Origin: Lunularia cruciata
Lineage: Eukaryota; Streptophyta; Marchantiopsida; Lunulariales; Lunulariaceae
Assembly (NCBI GenBank): GCA_948567375.1
Contig: OX419762.1
Coordinates: forward strand, 26,490,608 to 26,554,607
Length of the DNA: 64,000 nt
Reading direction: 5' to 3'
How positions within the stretch are numbered: the first letter of the stretch is position 1; each line of letters begins with the position of its first letter. Shown in pieces: positions 46,695 through 57,699 of the stretch. The notes under the pieces are model-generated. The model worked only from the letters and a program-made list of their open reading frames with translations, did not search any database and was not told the DNA's origin. The position numbers were made by a program, and so were the translations under genes.

Positions 46695-47700
46695 ATGGAC
46701 CAGTAGTTGTAAGAGTTGATGCAAGGAATGCAAAGGATGTTGAACAAATTACAAGTGATCAAGATGACCATGGAAGAATTGCAAAATCAAGTATGTACTA
46801 TCAAGAATGATCAAGTAATACAAGAAGGAGAGTCGTCTCAACAAACAACACCAACAATCAAAGTACCTAGAGAGTTACTCATGTTGATGACACCGATCCC
46901 AATCAACAACTAAGCCACATTGTTACTACAAATGAAAAATACATGCAACATCAAGCCTTACAAGGGATAGCTTTCCATGGGAGTAGTAGAAAATTGGATT
47001 TCAACAATGAATTAATACCTTTGATTATTCACAACTGAGATCACTAATCATTCTATATGTGTGTTTGTGTGTGGGTACTTGACCAATAAAGCCCTCACAT
47101 GGTATGATGCTTGGAATAATCATTGCTAGTAGAAGGAAGAGAAGTTACTTGGATAACCATGCAAGAAGTGTTGCTCAAGAATTTCCAATTGTGGATTTTG
47201 TGCAAATGGCCCAAACCAGATTCTAGGGGTTGAAGCAAAAGAATAGCATAAAAGAATACATGGAGGTATTTCTTGATCTATAGGTTGAGATAATTGATAT
47301 GAGTCCAGCAAAAGCTCTTGATAATTTCAAAAGGGGATTAAAAGAGAAGATTTGCCAAGAGGTAATGGTACAAAATCCTTGCATTGTTTTTCAAGCCATT
47401 GTTTGCACTCAAAGGATAATAGTGGTGCTTGGAGGAGGTGAAACATTAACACCAATATAGAACTATCAAGCTGAGACACACCATTTTGGTGGACCAATTC
47501 CTATGAAATTAGGCAACATTTGATTTTGAGACCAAGGAGCATGACTCCTCCAAGGAGAACAGGGACGGATTGAAGAAAGGAAAGAAGGAGTCCTACAAGG
47601 AGAAGGAGCTCAAGCAGAACAATGATGTTGCTACAATTGTGGCCAAATTGGGCACATAGCCATCAATTGTCATGCAAGTGATTTCTAAACCACATGGAGA
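46695..47700 (+). pseudogene. gag of II
   Basis: ATG at 46695 begins a predicted coiled coil (MQRMLNKLQVIKMTMEELQN). It is followed by capsid landmarks near 46990-47110 (ENWISTMN-type, CGYLTNKALTWYDAW in a broken frame) and LKQKNSIKEYMEVFLDL near 47230. The zinc knuckle at 47629-47670 is intact: CYNCGQIGHIAINC. This is the best-preserved knuckle among the four copies. Confidence 0.85.
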
Positions 47701-47746
47701 GACAAATTGAAGAGGAAGATGATGAAATCACATCCAAAAATTAAGA

Positions 47747-48190
47747 TTGCTAGTAAATGTACCTTGTGAACTTATTGGCTTGATGAAGAAGAGTAAAAGC
47801 AAGGAGAGGAAGAGGACAAGTGTGCAAAATTGGAGGAAGAAAAACACGCAATTAATTCTCATAAATGGATTCCTAGAAGGAAATCTAGTGAGAAGGTTGA
47901 TAGAACCCAAAGCAATAGAGAATTTCTTGTCTAGCTTTGTTGCAATTAGGTTTGGGATGGAACTAGAGAAGGATAAGAATGACAAATTAGAGTTACCTAA
48001 TGGTTAGACAAAGAGGATTGAGTCATTACCTAAAAGGGTAGTACTCTCTATAAGAGAGTATCAAGAAGCAATCAAGTGGTGAGTGACACAATTAGCTTAT
48101 TATGATATAATCTTAGGCATGCCATGGATGGAGCACCAAAACTCCATGGTGGATTGGAGAAAGAAATTAGTGAGAACTAGTCAATAGAAG
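47747..48190 (+). pseudogene. aspartic protease of II
   Basis: Reads LINGFLEGNLVRRLIEPKAI then ENFLSS. The D-S/T-G position is E-P-K, so the catalytic Asp is gone. A stop follows LPNG (48005). Later LAYYDIILGMPWMEHQNSMV then DWRKK matches the C-terminal retropepsin block well. Confidence 0.82.
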
Positions 48191-48279
48191 ATCTTTGGGG
48201 TTAAAGAAAAATCACAAAGGCAAGAGCTGCACTCTATATCATAGGGATCACATCTATTGGTAAGACATATAGATGTCTC

Positions 48280-49040
48280 ATGGGTAACTTCATAGTGCCC
48301 AACATAATGGACAAATTCTTGACAAATTAAAAGATGTGGTCAATGAGTTTCAAGATATCTTTTTGGATGAATTACTCATAGGTTTACCACCAAAAAGGAG
48401 AGTAGATCATAAAATTGATATACTTCTTGGGAAGACAACTCCTTGTAAGGCCCTATATTGACTATCACTTCATGAGTTGGAGGAGTGTAAGACTCAAATT
48501 GAGAATATGTTGTAGAAGAGGTTTATCACCATATGGGGCTCTTGTATTGTTTGTGAGAAAGAGGGATGGAACAATGTGCATGTGCATTGACTACTGAGAA
48601 TTGAATCAACGAACAATGAAGAAAAAATACCAATTACCTTGCATGGATGACTTCTTTGATCAACTCAATGGGGCAAGGCACTTCACCAAACTTGATCTAC
48701 AAAGCAATTATAACCAAATCAGGACTATAGAGAAAGACATATACAAAATGGCCTTTTGGAAAAGGTATGGTCACTTTGAGTACTTGGTGATGCCGTTTGG
48801 CCTCACTAAGTACTAGCTACTTTCATGAGTTTGATGAATGATATATTTCCTCTATACTCGGATAAATCTGTTATCATTTTTCTTGATGATATTTGAGTCT
48901 ACAACAAGACAATGATAGAGCACAAGCAACATCTATGAGAAGTCCTCCAGATGTTACGACAGAATCAATTGTATGCCAAAATCTCAAAGTGAAAGTTTGG
49001 CAAATCTAAAGTAGACTACTTAGGGTATAGAGTAATGTGT
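48280..49040 (+). pseudogene. reverse transcriptase of II
   Basis: Landmarks in several frames: KDVVNEFQDIFLDELLIGLP, then PKRRVDHKID, then KRDGTMCMCIDY (stop) [20 protein letters not shown] and [20 protein letters not shown]. Then [15 protein letters not shown] and the catalytic IIFLDDI (stop) VY near 48870-48905, with both Asp retained. Stops sit where sister copies have Gln or Arg codons. Confidence 0.9.
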
Positions 49041-49079
49041 AGAAGGTATCCAAGTGCTAATGGATAAAATAAAGGTTAA

Positions 49080-49640
49080 TTAAAAAATGGGGTGCTCCAA
49101 AAGATCAAACTCAACTCAGAGTTTCTTGGGATTGATTTGGTTTTATCATTGATTTGTCAAGGACTTCTCCAAGATTGCACAACCTCTAGCATCACTATTG
49201 AGCAAGAGGAAGAAGTGGATATAGAGAACCACACAAAACTTAGCCTTTCAAGAATTGAAAATTGCATTACTACATGCACCAATTTTGGAATAATATGACC
49301 CAAAATGTCCAATCAAGATGGCTACAAATGCATCAAGCGTAGCAATAGGAGTAGTCCTACAACAAGAGTGGTAGGACGGATGGCACCCAATTGCATATTT
49401 CTCTTATAAGTTGTTGTTGGTAGAATGCAACTATCATACCATTGAACAAGAAGAGTTGGTCATTGTCCTTACAACCAAGCATTGGAAGCACTATCTTGGT
49501 GAGAACTTATTTATGGTAGAGATAGACTATAAACCTCTACTCTATCTCAAGACACAGAAAGATCTTTTTTGTTAATAGATTGTTTGGGTGGAGTGGAGAC
49601 AATGATTCAACATGACAATCACATATGTGGAAGGCAAGGA
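49080..49640 (+). pseudogene. RNase H of II
   Basis: VQGLLQDCTTS-type frame shadows hide KDFSKIAQPLASLLS and KKWIWRTTQNLAFQELKIAL across frames. Then ATNASSVAIGVVLQQEW, the HTIEQEELVIVLTTKHWKHY segment and IDYKPLLYLKTQKD, where the DHKPL catalytic-region Asp-His is altered. Confidence 0.82.
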
Positions 49641-50890
49641 AAAACTTGTAGATGCATTCACACAAATGCCAATGGCAAATAATCTAGTTGTGGAAGTCAA
49701 GATGAACCTTGGATTTTGGCCAAGGATTCTTATTGCTACAAAAATTGATCCACATATTGTAGGTGGTCAATCATCCAAAGGCATCACTAGCACCCAAGGA
49801 CTCATCTTTTATGATGGCAGGTTATGGATCATGGATGCCACGGATCTAAGAACCACCATTTTAGTAGAATGCCATGATTCCGCTATTGCATATCATGTTA
49901 GAATGGACAAGACCTAAGATGCACTTGGACCATTACTATTGGCCCAAGATGAGCAACAATGTGATGGAATATGTTTGGAGTTTCCTACTCTATCATCAAA
50001 ATAAAGCTTCTACTCAAGCTCCCACATGATTCTTTCAACTCCTCCTCACTCCTACACAAGATTGGGAACATGTGAATATAGATCTGGTTTGTGAATTGCC
50101 CAAGACCACCTTAGGATTTGACTCCACCATAGTTTTTGTCAACCAACTTAGCAAAATGATTCATGTGTGTCCTACCACTAAGGACGTGACTGCCCCACAA
50201 CTAGCTCAATTGTACTTAGATGAAATTTTCTCACCATGGCCTATCTCAAGTGCTCTCAAATAGAGGCACTCAATTCACTAGTTTGTTTTGGAGAACATTC
50301 TTTGGTTTCTTCAAAACCAAATTGACCATGTCCATAACTTACCATCCATAGACTAAGGGACAAATAGAGAGGGAAATTGCACAATTGAGGACATGCTCCA
50401 AGGCTTTACCTTATATAAACAAGGTAAGTGAGACATCTTACTCCCATTGGTGGAATTTGCTTACAATAATTCAATGAATGCCTCCACATGGGTCACATTG
50501 TTCTTCCTCATGTATCAAGAGCATCCTTTCACACCTTTGAGCTTGATGAAGATCCGTCTAATGGCTACCAAGGTTGACATTGTCAATACTTTTGTTTCTA
50601 GAATCCAATAGGGTGTGAAGAATACCAAGCATAGGTTATAGATTGCCCAAAATTGATAAAAGCAATATGTAGATGCATATTGCCAACACATAGAGTTGAA
50701 TGTTGGAGATTGCCTTTGGTTGTCAACCACCAACCTCATGTTAGTTGGTCCTTGTAAGCTCAAACCTTGTTTTATCGGACCTTTCTCCATTCTTCATTGA
50801 ATTGGTGCAATGGCCTACTACCTTAAGGTACCGCCACACATAAAGATCCATCCATATTCCATGTTTCTTTAATACATAATTATCCCCTTG
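49612..50890 (+). pseudogene. integrase of II
   Basis: N-terminal segment MTITYVEGKEKLVDAFTQMP then KMNLGFWPRILIATKIDPHI. The zinc-binding part is near 49860-50000 (ECHDSAIAYHVRMDK). Core: NIDLVCELPKTTLGFDSTIV with the first Asp. The second position is VLSNRGTQFTS, Asn in place of Asp (codon 50259-50261). The Glu is in GQIER. The GPY/F-like module is at about 50740-50870 (KLKPCFIGPFSILH-type). The antisense frame at 50515-50790 is a shadow. Confidence 0.88.
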
Positions 50891-50934
50891 ACCGCCCTAC
50901 TTCTCTTCCATCCAAGAAAATTGACCTTGCCCAA

Positions 50935-51140
50935 CCCTCATGGATGACATGAAGGAATATGAAGTCAAAAGTATTCTCTAGAAATGCATCCATGGTATTC
51001 ACCATCCATATATGGAATATTTTGTAAATTGGAAAGGGTACACACTGTATGAGGCAACATAAGAGCCAACAACCAACTTGACCAACACATTGGTTTTAGT
51101 TCAATCTTTGAGCAAGAGCTTTGCAACAAGGATGTTGTAT
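50935..51140 (+). pseudogene. chromodomain of II
   Basis: Broken frames give KEYEVKSIL, HGIHHPYMEYFVNWKGYTLYE then ATxEPTTNLTNTLVLVQSLS. The chromodomain signature is present with the Trp before EP replaced by a stop. Confidence 0.8.
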
Positions 51141-51143
51141 CTT

Positions 51144-51158
51144 AAAGGGGGCGAGGTC
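51144..51158 (+). other. polypurine tract of II
   Basis: AAAGGGGGCGAGGTC directly before the shared LTR. Confidence 0.85.
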
Positions 51159-51747
51159 TGTAAGATCAATACCTAAACATATTATCTAGAGGTGAAAATT
51201 AGCTTGGTAACATCTAGAAGGATGTTGTATATGATGGGCTAGATAGATTAGATAGAGGTGTCACCAAAAGAGTACTTCTACTAATAGGGTAGAAGCCAAA
51301 AATAGCTTGAAAACTTTAGAGCTAATTTTGGAGGCCTAAATAGATGAATTAGACTTAAAAATAGAAAGTTTCCATTTCATATAGAAAATAAACTTGCCTC
51401 CTCCTCCCACTACTTATCTCATCAAGAATTTTCAAATAATACCTCATCCATGTGATTTTGAGCTTCTTACAAGAAGATTCTCTAAAGATTCCCTTTGGTC
51501 AAACTTGTTTGACCAACTAGATAGGAAAATGAAAGACATGTTACCCATCCATATAACTAATCTAAGTGTGGAGCTCATTGATATATCACCAATCTATCTG
51601 GTCCAAGAGTGGAGCTTCCTTGAAGGGATCTTCTTTGTTATATAATAAAGACAAGGCTCCTTGGAGCATCGGAGTATTGAGTGTTGAAGCTTTGTGTTTT
51701 TTCTCTTGTGTTTCTTTTGGGGGTTCTCTTGTCCTCAAAGTATTAAA
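51159..51747 (+). repeat. LTR shared by chromoviruses II and III
   Basis: Begins TGTAAGATCAATACCTAAAC and ends GTATTAAA. It is preceded by a PPT (end of II) and followed by a PBS (start of III), so it acts as 3' LTR of one and 5' LTR of the other. Confidence 0.93.
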
Positions 51748-51748
51748 A

Positions 51749-51760
51749 TGGTATCAAATT
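51749..51760 (+). other. primer binding site of III
   Basis: TGGTATCAAATT, one base after the shared LTR; decayed initiator-Met PBS. Confidence 0.8.
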
Positions 51761-51879
51761 AGGTGTTTTAATCCAAGAGGGTGGATCATCCCTCTTGGAA
51801 GAACACAAGCTATTGAGACTAAGTAATTTTGAGAGGAGAAAACATATTGCAATTAATAGATTAGGGGTGTTTAAGAGAG

Positions 51880-52316
51880 AGGATGGTATAGAGATACTTA
51901 GAGGATAATTTTCTACTCTCTACTTTCCATTCTTGAATCCATTCCACATTAAGATTATGTAATCCAATGTAAGCAAGTGAGAGTATATCTTGTTCATCAT
52001 TTTGGAGCAAAGTTCATCGATATAATGATGAATTCACCAAACCCAATGATTCTACTTGTAGTGATATATGATAGAGAATAGGATTTGAAAATCTACATTC
52101 TTTTATGATGTAATTGATTTTAATATACTAAATATTTTTTCTGTCAATATGCAAGTAGAAATCTATTATGTGATTAGAACAAAAGTGATGTTTAGGAGTT
52201 TTGTAATATGCAATTTTGGTGAGGAATATTATCAACAAGTGATAGCCTTTGAGGTCCCAATGGTAGTTCTAATAGTCTATGCTCCTTCCCAAGTGATCAT
52301 ATTAACCCTCTATTGA
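51880..52316 (+). pseudogene. leader (pre-gag) ORF of III
   Basis: Same location and similarity as in I, II and IV: FHSILESIPH-type start, then NSPNPMILLVVIYDRE, then after a break MQVEIYYVIRTKVMFRSFVI, NFGEEYYQQVIAFEVPMVVL. Several stops. No known domain. Confidence 0.55.
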
Positions 52317-52356
52317 AGTAGGAAGTAGTGATTGAATGTTACCATGTGTATGAATC

Positions 52357-53305
52357 ATGGAGCAACAATTGTAGGATTTGATGCAAGGAATGCATGGGAT
52401 GTTGAATTAGTTTGGGAGATCAAGATGACCATAGAGGTATTGCAAACTCAAGTACATACATTCAAGAATAATAAAAAAATCCAAGAAAGTGAACCATCCC
52501 AAAACTTAGTACTAGTAGCCACAGTACTTGGACAGTCACTTATGCCAATGACACCAACCTTGATCAACAATGAAGCCACATTGTTACTATGGATGAAGAA
52601 GATATGCAACATTGAGCCTTACAAGAGATAACATTCCATGGGAGTAATTGAAAATTGGATTTCAAGAATGAATTGATATTTTTGATTATTCCAATTGAGA
52701 TCATCGACTATTCCACAAGCATGTTTGCATGTGGGTACTTGATTGATAAAGTTCTCCCATGGTATGATGCTTGGGAACAATCAATGTTGGTAAAAGGAAG
52801 AAAGATCACTTGGACTACAATGCAAATCTGAAAATTTTCCAATCCATCGATTTTTTTCAGATAGCCTAAATCTGACTACAAGGGCTGAAGTAGAAAAACA
52901 ACATATAAGAGTACATGGAGGCATTTCTTGATCTACAGGTCACAATAATTGATATGAGTCTAGAAAAAGCTCTTGACAATTTCAAACAAGGGTTAAAGAG
53001 CAAATTCACCAAGAGATGATGGTACAAAATCCTTGCACTATTTTTGAAGCCATTGTTCGCACTCAAAGAATAGCAAAGGCACTTGGAGGAGGTGAAGGGG
53101 TAGGCCCAACTCAACATTATCAAGCTAAAACACCGTATGTTGGTGAACCAATTCTTATGGAATTTGGCAACATTTAGTTCCAAGACCAAGGAGCATGATC
53201 GCTCCAAGGAGAATGGAGATGGTTCAAAGAAAGGAGAGATGGAGTCCAATGAGGGGAAGGGGCTCAAGCAGAACAATAATGTTGTTACAATTATGGTCAA
53301 GTTAG
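52357..53305 (+). pseudogene. gag of III, 5' part
   Basis: ATG at 52357. A coiled-coil-like stretch (EIKMTIEVLQTQVHTFKNNK), then NNEATLLLWMKKICNIEPYK. Capsid landmarks in broken frames include ENWISRMN then FACGYLIDKVLPWYDAW. It ends inside the zinc knuckle, CYNYGQV at 53283-53303, where element IV is inserted. The second Cys is Tyr, as in I. The minus-strand frame at 52866-53360 is an antisense shadow. Confidence 0.82.
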
Positions 53306-54043
53306 TGTAATACCAAGAGCTAGCCATATGATCTACATGTGAAATTTGGTTTGGTAACATCTGGAACGATGTTGTATATGATGGTCAAAATAGATCAGAT
53401 AGAAGTATCACCAAAAGGTACTTCTACTAATAGGGCAAAAACCAAAATAGACTTGAAAACCTTAGAACCAATAGCTAGACATGATTTAAAGGTGAGAATT
53501 GGTTTGGTAACATCTAGAAGGATGTTACACATGATGGACTAAACAGATTAGAAAGAGGTGTCACAAAAAGGGGACTTCTATTAATAAAGTAGGAGCCAAA
53601 ATATGCCTAAAATCTTTGAAGACACTTTTGGAGGCCTAAACTAATGAATTAGGCCTCAAAAATGTATTGATACTCCTCCCCCAAAATGGAGGATAGGCTG
53701 GCCTTCCCTCCCCCTTGCTTTGTCTCATTAAGAGCTTTCCAATGGTACCTCATCCACGTGATTCTCAAATTCCTATAGGAAGATTTTTTAAAAGATTCCC
53801 TCCGGTCAAAGCTTTTTTGACCAATCAGATAGGACCAGGACCAACAGATCACCCATCCAAGTAAGGAATCCAAGGGTGGAGCTTCTGACATGTCACTTAT
53901 TTGTGTGCCTAATCCTATGGTGGAGTTTCCTTGGAGTAGATCCTCTTTGTCTATATAATAAAGAGAAGATGCTCTTTTGGAGCATTGGAGGATTGAGTGT
54001 AAAATCTGTGTTTTCTCTCTTCTCTTGTCCTCAGAGTATTACA
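53306..54043 (+). repeat. 5' LTR of chromovirus IV (two-unit U3)
   Basis: TGTAATACC ... GTATTACA. U3 holds a tandem duplication, about 53311-53466 and 53467-53610. Each unit runs from AGCTAGACATAT-like sequence through GGTTTGGTAACATCT to ACTTCTA.TAATA. TATA box in CTATATAATAAAGAG at 53951, overlapping the AATAAA signal at 53957-53962. Confidence 0.95.
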
Positions 54044-54044
54044 A

Positions 54045-54056
54045 TAGTATCAGAGC
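54045..54056 (+). other. primer binding site of IV
   Basis: TAGTATCAGAGC; one change from the plant initiator-Met PBS TGGTATCAGAGC. Confidence 0.9.
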
Positions 54057-54174
54057 GAGTGTTTTAGTCCAAGAGAGTGGATCACCTCTCTTAGAAGAAC
54101 ACAAACTACTAAAATTGAGTAATTTGATATGGAAAACATAGAGTAATTGCTAGACTTAGGAAGGACTTTAGAGA

Positions 54175-54615
54175 GCAGATAGGATGGATGTATCAGGAAG
54201 ACAATTTCCCACACCTAGCTTTCCATTCTTGAATCATTTCACATCAAGTTTATGTACATCCAGCATGAGCAAATGAGAGCATTGTTAGTTTATCACTTTG
54301 GAGTAGAATTCATGGACAAGGTGATGAACTCACCAAACCCGGTGATTCTACATGTGGTGGTATATGATAGAGGGTGGGATTTGACAATCTACATTCTATT
54401 ATGATGTTATGGATGTGAATGTCCCAAATCCTCTCCCTTTAAACACTCAAGTAGAAATTTATTATGTAGTGAGACCAAAAGTGATGTTTAGAGATTTTGT
54501 GGTTAGGAATTTTGGTGAGGAGTATCATCAACAAGTGATAGCTTCTAAGGTCCCAATGGTAGTTCTGATAGTTCATGTGCCTTCTAGAGTGATCATATTG
54601 ACTCTGTATTGAAGT
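54175..54615 (+). pseudogene. leader (pre-gag) ORF of IV
   Basis: The second half is open from 54409 to 54612: MDVNVPNPLPLNTQVEIYYV, RPKVMFRDFVVRNFGEEYHQ, QVIASKVPMVVLIVHVPSRV. The first half (HTxLSILESFHIKFMYIQHE-like, NSPNPVILHVVVYDR) is in another frame with stops. Position between PBS and gag is the same as in the other copies. No known domain recognised. Strong conservation of the FRDFVV.NFGEEY block across copies suggests past selection. Confidence 0.6.
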
Positions 54616-54645
54616 AGACATTAACAATTGAGTGTTGCAAGAACC

Positions 54646-55640
54646 ATGGATCCGCAATTGCAAGAGTTGGTGCAAGGAATGCAAGGGATATTGAATGAAT
54701 TTTGAGAAATTAAGATGACCATGGAGACATTACAAAGTCAAGTGTAGATCCTCAAGAATGATCAAGCAATGCAAGAAGAAGAGTTGTCTAAAAACCCAGT
54801 ACTTGCAACTAAAGTACTTGAAGAGGCACTTGTGCCTACAAACCCTATCAATGATGAAGCCACATTGCTACTCCGGATGAAGAAGAGCTGCAATATCAAG
54901 CCTTACCATGGGCAGCATATGATAGGAGTAGTGGAAAATTGGATCTTGAGAATGAATCAATATTTTTTATTGTTCTCAATAGAGATCACGGAGCATGCGG
55001 CAAGTGTATTTGCATGTGGGTATTTGACCAATAAAGCCCTCACATGGTACGATGCTTGGGAATGATCCATGTTGGCAGAGAGAAGAGAGGTCACGTGGAT
55101 AGCAATGCAAGAAGGATTGTTGAAGAATTTCCAATCAATGGATTCTGTGTAGATGGCCCAAATCCGACTATGGGAATTGAGACAAAAGAACAACATACAA
55201 GAGTATATGGAGGCATTTCTAGATCTACAAGTCAAAATAACCAACATGGGTCCAACATAGGCTCTTGACAATTCAAACAAGGGTTGAAGGAGCGGATTTG
55301 CCAAGAAGTCATGGTGCAAAATCCTTACACGGTATTTGAAGCCATTGCTTGTGCATAGAGAATAGCAATAGCATTGGGTGGAGGTGAAGGAGTAGTTCCA
55401 CCTCAACATTATTGGGCAAAAATGCCACACATGGGTGGACCAGTACTAATGGAATTTGGCAACCATTGATTTCGAGATCGAGGAGCACAACCGCTTCAAG
55501 GAGAGCATGGATGGGTAGAAGAACAAAGAGATGGAGTCCCAAGAGGAGAAGGAAATCAAGGAGAACAATGCCATTGTGGTCATATTGGGCACATATCTAC
55601 CAACTATCGTGCTCATTTCCCTAGAGGCCCTCGCCCTTCA
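54646..55640 (+). pseudogene. gag of IV
   Basis: ATG at 54646 (MDPQLQELVQGMQGILNEF, stop). The open run 54769-55065 holds the capsid domain of the Retrotrans_gag type: NDEATLLLRMKKSCNIKPYH, VVENWILRMNQYFLLFSIEI, FACGYLTNKALTWYDAWE. It continues with LRQKNNIQEYMEAFLDLQVK. The zinc knuckle (55569-55607) is CHCGHIGHISTNY: one residue is missing between the first two Cys and the last Cys is Tyr. The minus-strand frame at 54957-55430 is an antisense shadow. Confidence 0.88.
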
Positions 55641-55799
55641 TATAGACAATCTTTGAATAACATGGAGAAGCACACTAAAGAGGAGGAGGTGGAAATCACT
55701 TTGGAAAACAAAGATCACCAATAAATGTACCTTGTAGCCTTACTGGCTCAATAAGGAAGCAAAGAAGCAAAAGAAGGAAGAAGACAAACGCACAAAGGT

Positions 55800-56160
55800 C
55801 CCAAAAGGCAACTTCACAATTGATTGTTGTGAATGGAGTCTGGGAGCAACAAAGAATTTCTTATCTCGCTCTATTGTAATAAGATTGGGAATGGATCTAG
55901 AGAGAGATGAGAGTGAAGAAGTAGAGTTACCTAATGGGCAAACGAAGAGGATTGAATCATTACCTAAAAGGGTAGCACTCTTTGTAGGAGAATATCAAGA
56001 AGTAATTGAGTGGCAAATGATACAATTAGCTCGTTATGATGCAATCTTATGCATGCCATGGATGGAGCATTACAACCCTATGGTAGATTGGAGGAAGAAA
56101 TTAGTGAGAACCCACCAATGGTCAATCATTGGGGCTAAAGAAAAATCACACAAGCAATAA
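55800..56160 (+). pseudogene. aspartic protease of IV, active site deleted
   Basis: Compared with I and II, the sequence runs from VVNGV (about 55830) directly into the region after the active site (GATKNFLS equivalent). About a dozen codons containing the D-S/T-G motif are missing. The remainder (55885-56160) is open and well preserved: MDLERDESEEVELPNGQTKR, ARYDAILCMPWMEHYNPMVD W. Processing of the polyprotein would be impossible. Confidence 0.83.
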
Positions 56161-57030
56161 TTGCCTTTGTATGTCATAAGGACGGCAACTACCTATAAGA
56201 CCGATAGATGTTTCATGGGTCTAATAAGAGAAGTCCAAAGTGCACAACTTGATGGAAAAATTCCTAAGAAACTGAAAGATGTGGTGGATGAGTTTCAAGA
56301 TGTCTTTCTCGATGATCTACCCTCAGGATTACCACCAAAAAGGAGAGTAGATCATAAAATTGAGACACTCCCAAGGAAGACATCTCCTTGTAAGGCCCCA
56401 TATTGCCTATCACCTCATGAGTTGGAGGAGTGTAAGACTCAAATTGAGGAGATGTTGTAGAAAGGGTTCATCCAACCTAGCATATCACCATATGGGGATC
56501 TTGTCTTGTTTGTGAAGAAGAAAGATGGTACAATGCGCATGTGCATTGACTATCGAGGTCTCAATCAACAAACAGTGAAGAACAAATACCCCTTACTTCA
56601 CATGGATGACCTCTTTGATCAACTCCATGGAGCAAGATACTTCACCAAATTGGACTTGCAGAGTGGTTACAATCAAATCCAAATTGCAGAGGAAGATGTG
56701 TACAAAACTGCGTTTTGAACCAAGTATGGCAACTTCAAGTATCTTGTGATGCCTTTTGGCCTCACCAATGCACCTACCACTTTCATGAGTCTAATGAATG
56801 ACATATTTCATCCATACTTGGATAATTTTCTTATCATCTTCTTGGACGACATCTTAGTATACATTAGCATGATGATTGAACACAAATAGCATCTACAAGA
56901 AGTCTTCCAGATTCTAAGACAGAATTGATTGTATGCCAAAATCTCAAAGTGCAAGTTTGGCAAGTCTAAAGTAGACTACTTGGGGCATATAGTAAGTGCA
57001 GAGGGCATCCAAGTATTGACAGATAAAATT
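56161..57030 (+). pseudogene. reverse transcriptase of IV
   Basis: Nearly collinear, with in-frame stops only. DEFQDVFLDDLPSGLPPKRR, stop at 56458, [60 protein letters not shown], stop at 56716. Then [20 protein letters not shown] and the catalytic [11 protein letters not shown] at about 56830-56862 with both Asp. Stops follow at EHK(stop)HLQEV and RQN(stop)LYAKISKCKF. Each stop falls where relatives have Gln or Arg, a pattern of C-to-T decay. Confidence 0.93.
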
Positions 57031-57680
57031 GAGGTCATTCAAAAATGGAGTGCCCTAGAAGATCAAACTCAACTCAAGAGCTTCTTGGGGTTGATAGGAT
57101 TCTATCGTAGATTTGTCAAGGACTTCTCCAAGGTTGCACAACCTTTAACAGCACTACTAGGCAAGGAGAAGAAGTGGACATGGAGAACCACACAAGAGTT
57201 GGCCTTTTAAGAATTGATAGCTGCCTTGCTACATGTACCAATCTTGAAGTGGTATGACCCAAAACATCCAATCAAGTTGGCTATAGATGTATCAAGCATA
57301 GCAATACGAGCAGTCCTACAACAAGAGTGGCATGACAGATGGCATCCAATTGCATATTTCTCTTGAAAGTTGTTACCGGCAAAGTACAACTCGATGCTTT
57401 ACCACTTGGCTATACTCCAAAAAGGCCATAAATCAACCTTACACAAAAATGAAATCACTTCACGTAGCGCCATTGGTGCATTAGAAAACGGTTGATCACA
57501 TTGCGGTACCACACCATAGAACAAGAAGAGTTGGTCATTGTTCTTGCAACCAAGCACTGGAAGCACTATCTGTGCAAGAAGGCATTTGTAGTAGAGACAG
57601 ACCATAAACCTCTAGTCTATCTCAAGACGTAGAAGGATCTATCTCATCACCAGATTTGGTGGGCAGAGTGGCGATAATGC
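57030..57680 (+). pseudogene. RNase H of IV, split by a 117-bp insert
   Basis: LKSFLGLIGFYRRFVKDFSK, KEKKWTWRTTQELAF, then DVSSIAIRAVLQQEWHDRWH PIAYFS. Coding breaks at 57391 and resumes at about 57509 (HTIEQEELVIVLATKHWKHY, VETDHKPLVYLKT). The inserted block (57392-57508) is absent from I, II and III at the same site. The minus-strand frames here are shadows. Confidence 0.9.
57392..57508 (-). other. 117-bp foreign insert with tRNA-like 5' half
   Basis: Present only in IV. On the minus strand its last 28 bases (57419 to 57392) read like the first part of a tRNA: a TGGAGTATAGCCAAGTGGTA start, with acceptor stem 5' strand, A-box/D-arm and beginning of the anticodon arm. From memory this is closest to plant mitochondrial tRNA-Gln. 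The upstream 89 bases are unassigned. There is no 3' half, so it is not a functional tRNA. A filler-DNA patch of organelle origin is the likeliest reading. Confidence 0.6.
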
Positions 57681-57699
57681 TTCAACATGACAATCACCT

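Larger units (their letters stand above)
45488..51747 (+). mobile_element. chromovirus II, left unit of tandem array
   Basis: LTR (45488-46083), PBS, leader ORF, gag, protease, RT, RNase H, integrase, chromodomain, PPT, LTR (51159-51747). The right LTR is followed not by a TSD but by a PBS and the leader of a second element, so it is shared with element III. Many stops in every domain. Single-unit U3 type. Confidence 0.92.

Noticed and set aside
52866-53360. 164-codon minus-strand open frame
   Set aside because: Exactly antisense to gag of element III; the sense strand shows the family motifs. The same applies to 54957-55430 in IV.
57399-57605. 68-codon minus-strand frame over the 117-bp insert
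   Set aside because: It crosses the insert junction into antisense RNase H, so it is not a gene of the insert.
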